Below, one piece after another: positions 58,975 through 64,000 of a stretch of 64,000 bases of DNA (positions are counted from its first letter, which is position 1; every line of letters starts with the position of its first letter). Position numbers and translations under genes: made by a program. The stretch is from Pseudomonas migulae NBRC 103157 (GTDB lineage Bacteria; Pseudomonadota; Gammaproteobacteria; Pseudomonadales; Pseudomonadaceae): NCBI RefSeq assembly GCF_002091715.1, contig NZ_BDAG01000003.1:124001-188000 (forward strand). Direction: 5' to 3'. The notes under the pieces were generated by a model. The model saw only the letters and a program-made list of their open reading frames with translations. It had not been told where the DNA came from and searched no databases.

Positions 58975-60279
58975 ATGACTCAGACTTCCATCACTCGTAG
59001 CTGGGTTGCCTCCGCCAACGGCCATGCGGATTTCCCGCTGCAAAACCTGCCGCTGGGGGTGTTCAGCGTGAAGGGCGGTGCGCCGCGTAGCGGTGTGGCG
59101 ATTGGTGACCACATCTTTGATCTGGAAGCGGCGCTGGAGGCCGGCCTGTTCGAAGGCGCGGCAAAAACGGCTGTCGAAGCCACCCGAGGCGGTCAGCTCA
59201 ATGCGTTTTTCGAACTCGGCCGCGAGGCTCGCGTCGCCCTGCGTGAACGCTTGATCGAACTGTTCAAGGAAGGCAGCACCCTGCACGGCAAGATCGAAGC
59301 CCAAGGCGCAAAACTGCTGCCGCTGGCGGCAAACTGCGAGATGCACTTGCCGGCGAAAATCAACGATTACACTGACTTCTACGTCGGCATCGAGCACGCG
59401 CAAAACGTTGGCAAACTGTTCCGTCCCGACAACCCGTTGCTGCCGAACTACAAGTACGTGCCGATTGGTTATCACGGTCGCGCATCGACCATTCGCCCCT
59501 CCGGCACCGACGTTCGCCGTCCGAAAGGCCAGACCTTGCCTGCCGGCCAGACCGAGCCGACCTTCGGCCCGTGCGCGCGTCTGGATTACGAACTGGAACT
59601 GGGTATCTGGATCGGCCAGGGCAACGAGCTGGGCGACGCGATCGCCATCGGCGATGCCGCCGATCACATCGCCGGGTTCTGCCTGCTCAACGACTGGTCG
59701 GCGCGGGATATCCAGGCCTGGGAATACCAGCCGCTGGGGCCGTTTCTGTCGAAGAGTTTCATCACCAGCATCTCGCCGTGGGTGGTGACGGCCGAAGCGC
59801 TGGAGCCGTTCCGTCGCGCGCAACCGGCGCGTCCTGAAGGCGATCCGCAGCCGCTGCCATACCTGTTCGACAAACGCGACCAGGCCGCTGGCGCCTTCGA
59901 CATCGAACTGGAAGTGCTGCTGCTCACCGAAGGCATGCGCGAGCAGAACCTGCCGGCCCATCGCCTGACCCTGAGCAACACGCAACACATGTACTGGACC
60001 GTGGCGCAACTGGTTGCGCATCACAGCGTCAACGGCTGCCAGTTGCAGGCAGGCGATCTGTTTGGTTCGGGTACGTTGTCGGGGCCGGAAAGCGGTCAGT
60101 TCGGCAGTCTGCTCGAAATCACCGAAGGTGGTAAAAAGCCGATCGAACTGGCCTCCGGCGAAGTGCGTAAATTCCTTGAAGACGGCGACGAAATCATTCT
60201 GCGTGCCCGTTGCAGCCGAGACGGTTTTGCCTCCATCGGTTTCGGCGAATGCCGCGGCAAAGTGCTGCCGGCGCGTTAA
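58975..60279 (+). CDS. fahA: Fumarylacetoacetase
   Basis: 434 residues. The metal/active-site region DFYVGIEHAQNVGKLFRPDN and YHGRASTIRPSG, and later LDYELELGIWIGQGNELGD with LLNDWSARDIQAWEYQPLG, are family signatures. It cleaves fumarylacetoacetate to fumarate and acetoacetate, the last step of tyrosine degradation. Co-transcribed with hmgA and maiA. Confidence 0.96.
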   Translation: MTQTSITRSWVASANGHADFPLQNLPLGVFSVKGGAPRSGVAIGDHIFDLEAALEAGLFEGAAKTAVEATRGGQLNAFFELGREARVALRERLIELFKEGSTLHGKIEAQGAKLLPLAANCEMHLPAKINDYTDFYVGIEHAQNVGKLFRPDNPLLPNYKYVPIGYHGRASTIRPSGTDVRRPKGQTLPAGQTEPTFGPCARLDYELELGIWIGQGNELGDAIAIGDAADHIAGFCLLNDWSARDIQAWEYQPLGPFLSKSFITSISPWVVTAEALEPFRRAQPARPEGDPQPLPYLFDKRDQAAGAFDIELEVLLLTEGMREQNLPAHRLTLSNTQHMYWTVAQLVAHHSVNGCQLQAGDLFGSGTLSGPESGQFGSLLEITEGGKKPIELASGEVRKFLEDGDEIILRARCSRDGFASIGFGECRGKVLPAR

Positions 60280-60291
60280 GAGGATCGGGTC

Positions 60292-60927
60292 ATGGAGCTC
60301 TATACCTACTATCGCTCGACCTCGTCTTACCGGGTGCGCATCGCGCTGGCGTTGAAAGGGCTGGATTACCAGGCGCTGCCGGTCAACCTGATCGCACCGC
60401 CGGGGGGCGAGCATCGCCAGCCGGCGTATCTGAGCATCAACCCGCAAGGCCGGGTGCCGGCCTTGCGCACTGATGAAGGCGAGTTGCTGATTCAGTCACC
60501 GGCGATCATCGAGTACCTGGAGGAACGTTATCCACAGGTGCCGCTGCTGTCCAAAGACCTCGCCGCTCGCGCGCATGAACGCGGCGTGGCGGCGGTGATC
60601 GGTTGCGATGTGCATCCGCTGCACAACGTCAGCGTGCTCAACCGGCTGCGACAGTTGGGGCACGATGAAACGCAGGTGGTCGAGTGGATTGGACACTGGA
60701 TCGGCCTGGGCCTGGCGACGGTCGAGCAGTTGATTGGCGATGAAGGTTACTGCTTTGGTCCGACGCCTGGCGTGGCGGATGTTTACCTGATCCCGCAGTT
60801 GTATGCGGCTGAGCGCTTCAACATTTCGCTGGAGGCATATCCACGGATTCGGCGAGTGGCGGTGCTCGCTGCCCAACACCCGGCATTCATCAAGGCGCAC
60901 CCGGCAAACCAGCCAGACACCCCCTGA
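60292..60927 (+). CDS. maiA: Maleylacetoacetate isomerase
   Basis: 211 residues, zeta-class GST fold. The N-terminal YYRSTSSYRVRIALALKG contains the SSxxxR active-site motif (Ser-Ser-Tyr-Arg). It isomerises maleylacetoacetate to fumarylacetoacetate using glutathione. Third gene of the hmgA-fahA-maiA operon, 12 bases after fahA. Confidence 0.95.
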   Translation: MELYTYYRSTSSYRVRIALALKGLDYQALPVNLIAPPGGEHRQPAYLSINPQGRVPALRTDEGELLIQSPAIIEYLEERYPQVPLLSKDLAARAHERGVAAVIGCDVHPLHNVSVLNRLRQLGHDETQVVEWIGHWIGLGLATVEQLIGDEGYCFGPTPGVADVYLIPQLYAAERFNISLEAYPRIRRVAVLAAQHPAFIKAHPANQPDTP

Positions 60928-60928
60928 A

Positions 60929-61019
60929 TCCGTAGGAGCCGGCTTGCTGGCGATCAATTCACCGCGGTTTTCCTGATGGACCGAGGTGCCTGGATCGCCA
61001 GCAAGCCGGCTCCTACGGA
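60929..61019. repeat. REPIN, 'TAGGAGCCGGCTTGCTGGCGAT' family
   Basis: TCCGTAGGAGCCGGCTTGCT faces AGCAAGCCGGCTCCTACGGA, with GGCGAT/ATCGCC inner ends. It lies between maiA and the convergent SirB1-like gene. Confidence 0.9.
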
Positions 61020-61020
61020 G

Positions 61021-61824
61021 TCAGTGGACGATCGAGTTGGGCGGCAGGTGGCCCAATCGTTCAGTCAGCCGAATCCGCTGGATCGGATCGTCACTCAGCA
61101 GTAGCGCGTGCTCCAGATCAAAACGCTCGGCGTTCGGGCAGTCCAGCCGTTGGTACAGGCTGGCCCGGGCCAGGTAATCGGAGGCGCTTGCGTTGCCCAG
61201 CTCCAGCACGCGTTCGGCATCGATCAACGCACCAATGTAATCATCGTGAGAAAGGTGCAACTGGCGCAGGTTGCGTGACAATCGCTGCAGCATCTGCACC
61301 GGCTCGGCAGTCAGCAGATGTTCGGCACTGAGCTTCATGTTCGGGCCGTACTGACGTTGCAACAGTTCACGGCAATCGTTGGGGTACAACCGGCGTCCAC
61401 CGCACGGGTCGAGCAAATGATCGGCCCCCGGAACCCGCAACAGGAAATGCCCGGGGAAGTTGACCCCGACCATGGGGATTTCCAGGCCTCTGGCCAGTTC
61501 CAGCGCAATCAGCCCCAGTGCCAGCGGTTGTCCGCGCCGGCGCTCCAGCACTTTGTCGAGCAAGGCAGCTTGCGGGCGCAAGGGGGTAAAGTCGTCCTGG
61601 GCGAAGCCCAGGTCATTGAGGCGTCGCAACAGCGGTTGAGCCAGCTCGCTCACCGGCAGCATCGGCAGGCCATAACTGACGCGTTGTTGCAGATCCTTGA
61701 AGTTGGCCAGGACCGCCTCGGGATTCACTTCCTTGTCATGCTCGACGGACATCCACAGCGCCGCCTCGAACAGCGCGGGCGGTGATCGTTGCAGACAGTC
61801 GAAGAAACGTTGGCGGGGCGTCAT
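61021..61824 (-). CDS. SirB1-family protein (transglutaminase-like with TPR)
   Basis: 267 residues from ATG 61824 (MTPRQRFFDCLQRSPPALFE); the upstream extension is rejected. N-terminal transglutaminase-like fold (QPLALGLIALELARGLEIPM, PGHFLLRVPGADHLLDPCGG) and C-terminal TPR-like helices. No strong catalytic Cys-His-Asp triad is obvious. Function unknown; the SirB1 name is from family resemblance only. Confidence 0.8.
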   Translation of the reverse strand: MTPRQRFFDCLQRSPPALFEAALWMSVEHDKEVNPEAVLANFKDLQQRVSYGLPMLPVSELAQPLLRRLNDLGFAQDDFTPLRPQAALLDKVLERRRGQPLALGLIALELARGLEIPMVGVNFPGHFLLRVPGADHLLDPCGGRRLYPNDCRELLQRQYGPNMKLSAEHLLTAEPVQMLQRLSRNLRQLHLSHDDYIGALIDAERVLELGNASASDYLARASLYQRLDCPNAERFDLEHALLLSDDPIQRIRLTERLGHLPPNSIVH

Positions 61825-61996
61825 CAAAATCTCCGGGGCATGCCTCGTTTTAGCCTCGTCTGCGGCGTTCGTCCAGTGCCGTGCCGGGTTATGTCGAAAC
61901 CGCTGAATAGCCGTACTGCTTATTCCGGTGCGCTTCTGCAATTTTTGGGCGCAAGCCTATACTGGCGACTACAAGAAGTGATTCGGGAGCCCTACG

Positions 61997-63016
61997 ATGT
62001 TCGCTCTCATGCAAAGCACTCGCCTTGAATCGCTGCATCTGAGCGTCGACCCGGCCACCGGGTTGAAGGCGGTCATTGCCATCCATAACAGCCGTCTGGG
62101 GCCTGCCCTGGGTGGGTGTCGTTACCTTGCCTATCCCGACGACGAGTCCGCGGTCGAGGATGCCATTCGCCTCGCCCGAGGCATGAGTTACAAAGCGGCG
62201 CTCGCCGGTCTGGCGCAGGGGGGCGGCGTGGCGGTGATTATTCGACCGGTCCATGTGGAAAACCGCGCGGCACTGTTCGAAGCGTTCGGCCGCTGCATCA
62301 ATCAACTCGACGGCCGCTACATCACTGCCATCGACAGCGGCACCTCGGTGGCGGACATGGATTGCATCGCCCAACAGACCCAACACGTCACCAGCACCAC
62401 CTCGGCGGGCGACCCGGCGCCTCACGCGGCGATGGGGGTGTTCACCGGCATTCGTGCCACCGCCATGGCTCGCCTGGGCAGCGATAACCTCGAAGGTTTG
62501 CGCGTGGCCATTCAAGGCCTGGGCAACGTCGGTTATGCCTTGGCCGAACAGCTGCATGCCGCCGGTGCCGAACTGCTGGTCAGTGACATCGATCACGGCA
62601 AGGTGCAACTGGCCATGGAGCAACTCGGCGCTCACCCGATCGCCAACGACGCGTTGCTCAGCACGCCTTGTGACATTCTCGCGCCGTGTGGCCTCGGCGG
62701 TGTGCTCAACAGCAATAGCGTGACGCAATTGCGATGCTCGGCAGTGGCCGGTTCGGCGAACAACCAACTGACTCATCTGGAGGTCGCTGATCAACTGGAA
62801 CGGCGAGGCATTCTTTACGCGCCGGATTATGTGATCAATGCCGGCGGGCTGATCTACGTCTCGCTCAAACACCGCGGCGAAGAACTGACGACCATTACCG
62901 CCCACCTGTCGAAAATCAGCTCGAGGCTGACCGAAGTCTTTGCCCATGCCCAGGCGGAGAAACGTTCGCCAGCGCGGGTGGCAGACGAATTGGCGGAGAA
63001 AGTGTTGTACCGATAA
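61997..63016 (+). CDS. Leucine dehydrogenase-like protein with an altered catalytic lysine
   Basis: 339 residues. The substrate region is MSYKAALAGLAQGGGVAVII: the first lysine (K66) is present but the second, in the usual GGGKAV motif, is Val (V78). D113 in AIDSGTSVAD is kept and the NAD loop QGLGNVGYALAE is intact. LeuDH oxidises branched-chain amino acids; loss of one of two active-site lysines may impair or abolish this. The codon at 62228-62230 reads GTG. Alternatives are a sequencing difference or a changed substrate. Confidence 0.85.
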   Translation: MFALMQSTRLESLHLSVDPATGLKAVIAIHNSRLGPALGGCRYLAYPDDESAVEDAIRLARGMSYKAALAGLAQGGGVAVIIRPVHVENRAALFEAFGRCINQLDGRYITAIDSGTSVADMDCIAQQTQHVTSTTSAGDPAPHAAMGVFTGIRATAMARLGSDNLEGLRVAIQGLGNVGYALAEQLHAAGAELLVSDIDHGKVQLAMEQLGAHPIANDALLSTPCDILAPCGLGGVLNSNSVTQLRCSAVAGSANNQLTHLEVADQLERRGILYAPDYVINAGGLIYVSLKHRGEELTTITAHLSKISSRLTEVFAHAQAEKRSPARVADELAEKVLYR

Positions 63017-63175
63017 AGGCTCACGACGTCCTTCACACCGCTGGCAAATTCCAGAGTCCTGACTACGCTGCAAGCGGGATGGCGCAACGCCACCCGCCCG
63101 GTTGATGAGGGCCTGCCAGCGTCTGGGGCAATCATGACTGGCGCAATGCTTTTTCGTGATTTCAAGGAGCGAATC

Positions 63176-63949
63176 ATGTCTTCCAGTTCTTCTCTCACCT
63201 GCAATTTCACGATCAATTCCAGTCTTGATATTGGCGTGTCGTTTGTCAGCGACGATAACGGCGCCAATTATGGCGGGCAGATCACTATTTTCACCCCTGG
63301 CACCGCGGGTCCGGTGAGCACCGGTTTATGGGACAGCGACGGCAACGTCTTCTTCACCCTCTACCAGTCTGAAAATCCGGCCATCAACTGTGTGATCAAC
63401 TCGGGATCGACGCCCGGTTCCTGGGACCCCTATATCGAGGTCGCCCAGCAAAATGGCCTTACGTGCACCATCACTGGCCCAGTGCAGCAACCCGGTGAAA
63501 ATACGTTTGGCTATACCCTCGACGTGGTGCCGAGCGCCGGCGTTGGTCAGGGCACCGTTTCGGCTCAGGCAGCCGGATCGCCGACGCCTCAACACGTTGC
63601 GCGAATGTTGCTTCCTGCGGGCGGCAAAGAGGCATGGACGCTGATCATGCAGGGCAACTCCCCGGTGCCCGACGAAATCAGCGTTGGCTCGCCGGTCGTC
63701 ATGGCGTGGGCGCGGTTCGACGATGGGACTCAGGTGGCCGGCGGTGTCTACAAATCCGACACCCCGACGGATTACAACGTCAAGTTCATGTGGGTGCTGG
63801 ACGCCGCCGGTAATCAGTATCCCGGTTGGCCCATCGACGTCAGCGATCACGAGGACTTCCTCAACAATGGCTACCTGTTTTCACTGACGCCCGACAGTGA
63901 TGAAGTCTACCTGCTGAACGTCGTTGAACGACCATGGGTGAAATCATGA
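63176..63949 (+). CDS. Unknown beta-rich protein
   Basis: 257 residues from ATG 63176, with AAGGAG 7 bases upstream. Rich in Ser, Gly, Thr and Asn, with alternating hydrophobic residues (LTCNFTINSSLDIGVSFVSD), consistent with a beta-sandwich. No signal peptide or known motif. Its stop overlaps the next ATG by four bases (ATGA), so the two are translationally coupled. A lectin, inclusion-body or secreted structural role are equally possible. Confidence 0.6.
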   Translation: MSSSSSLTCNFTINSSLDIGVSFVSDDNGANYGGQITIFTPGTAGPVSTGLWDSDGNVFFTLYQSENPAINCVINSGSTPGSWDPYIEVAQQNGLTCTITGPVQQPGENTFGYTLDVVPSAGVGQGTVSAQAAGSPTPQHVARMLLPAGGKEAWTLIMQGNSPVPDEISVGSPVVMAWARFDDGTQVAGGVYKSDTPTDYNVKFMWVLDAAGNQYPGWPIDVSDHEDFLNNGYLFSLTPDSDEVYLLNVVERPWVKS

Positions 63950-64000
63950 GCACTACTTACACGTTCTCCGTCAGCCTGTTGGACGCGAGCGTCAGCCCGA
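63946..64000 (+). CDS. Start of a second unknown gene, cut by the window edge
   Basis: Eighteen codons visible from ATG 63946 (MSTTYTFSVSLLDASVSP), overlapping the previous stop. The opening resembles the beginning of its upstream neighbour in style (short polar start, beta-like), so it may be a paralogue, but this is too short to be sure. Confidence 0.5.
   Translation, partial: MSTTYTFSVSLLDASVSP

Noticed and set aside
57679..60447. 922-residue leftward frame antisense to hmgA-fahA
   Set aside because: Opposite strand to two well-recognised genes; no start site and no family resemblance.

Overview
This is a chromosomal window from a Pseudomonas of the fluorescens group. The gene order from the pmbA region through fagA-fumC-orfX-sodA, ptsO-rapZ-ptsN-hpf-rpoN, the lpt, kds and mla genes, ibaG-murA-hisGDC, algW, a Nif3-like gene and cysD-cysNC matches the order I recall for P. 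aeruginosa (PA4473 down to PA4442). The gaps between genes are dotted with the short palindromic REP/REPIN repeats typical of fluorescens-group genomes. Base composition is high G+C (62% in one 60-base line I counted) except near 53.7-54.2 kb, where lines I counted fall to 40-47%. I saw no rRNA, tRNA, insertion sequence, integrase or CRISPR array.

Layout. 1-5.9 kb: end of darP/yjgA, pmbA, then an iron-starvation operon behind a Fur box (fagA, fumC, orfX, sodA) and a ZIP metal transporter. 5.9-12.9 kb, leftward: nitrogen PTS genes (ptsO, rapZ, ptsN), hpf, rpoN, then LPS export and Kdo synthesis (lptB, lptA, lptC, kdsC, kdsD). 13-21 kb, rightward: Mla phospholipid transport, ibaG, murA, hisG, hisD, hisC. 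21-26 kb: algW (leftward), a Nif3-family gene, cysD and a fused cysNC. Together these cover envelope building, envelope stress and sulfate assimilation.

26.5-41.3 kb is a looser core/accessory stretch: an acyltransferase with pta, DUF3565, slyD, glutathione peroxidase, an Old Yellow Enzyme, a GT4 glycosyltransferase, cysZ, trxB, a class III aminotransferase, a HopJ-DUF1244 pair, and folX-folE-folM for tetrahydromonapterin. 41.5-43.6 kb holds a possible blue-light module: a MerR/LitR-like regulator without its B12 ligand residues, a PilZ-like protein and a short LOV photoreceptor. 43.7-53.7 kb holds a flavodoxin, a class II aldolase with an alpha/beta hydrolase, an SDR, a DUF1302-DUF1329 pair and a MalT-like LuxR regulator.

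53.7-56.7 kb is the least ordinary part. It has an AT-rich leader, an unknown 106-residue protein, a very strong intrinsic terminator, and an 815-residue protein resembling the Pseudomonas 'dermonecrotic toxin' (DUF6543) family. After it come the homogentisate pathway (hmgR, hmgA, fahA, maiA), a SirB1-family gene, a leucine-dehydrogenase-like gene lacking one expected catalytic lysine, and at the right edge an unknown beta-rich protein overlapping the start of a second unknown gene. Tetrahydromonapterin is the phenylalanine hydroxylase cofactor, so the fol genes and the hmg operon both bear on aromatic amino acid catabolism although they lie about 18 kb apart.
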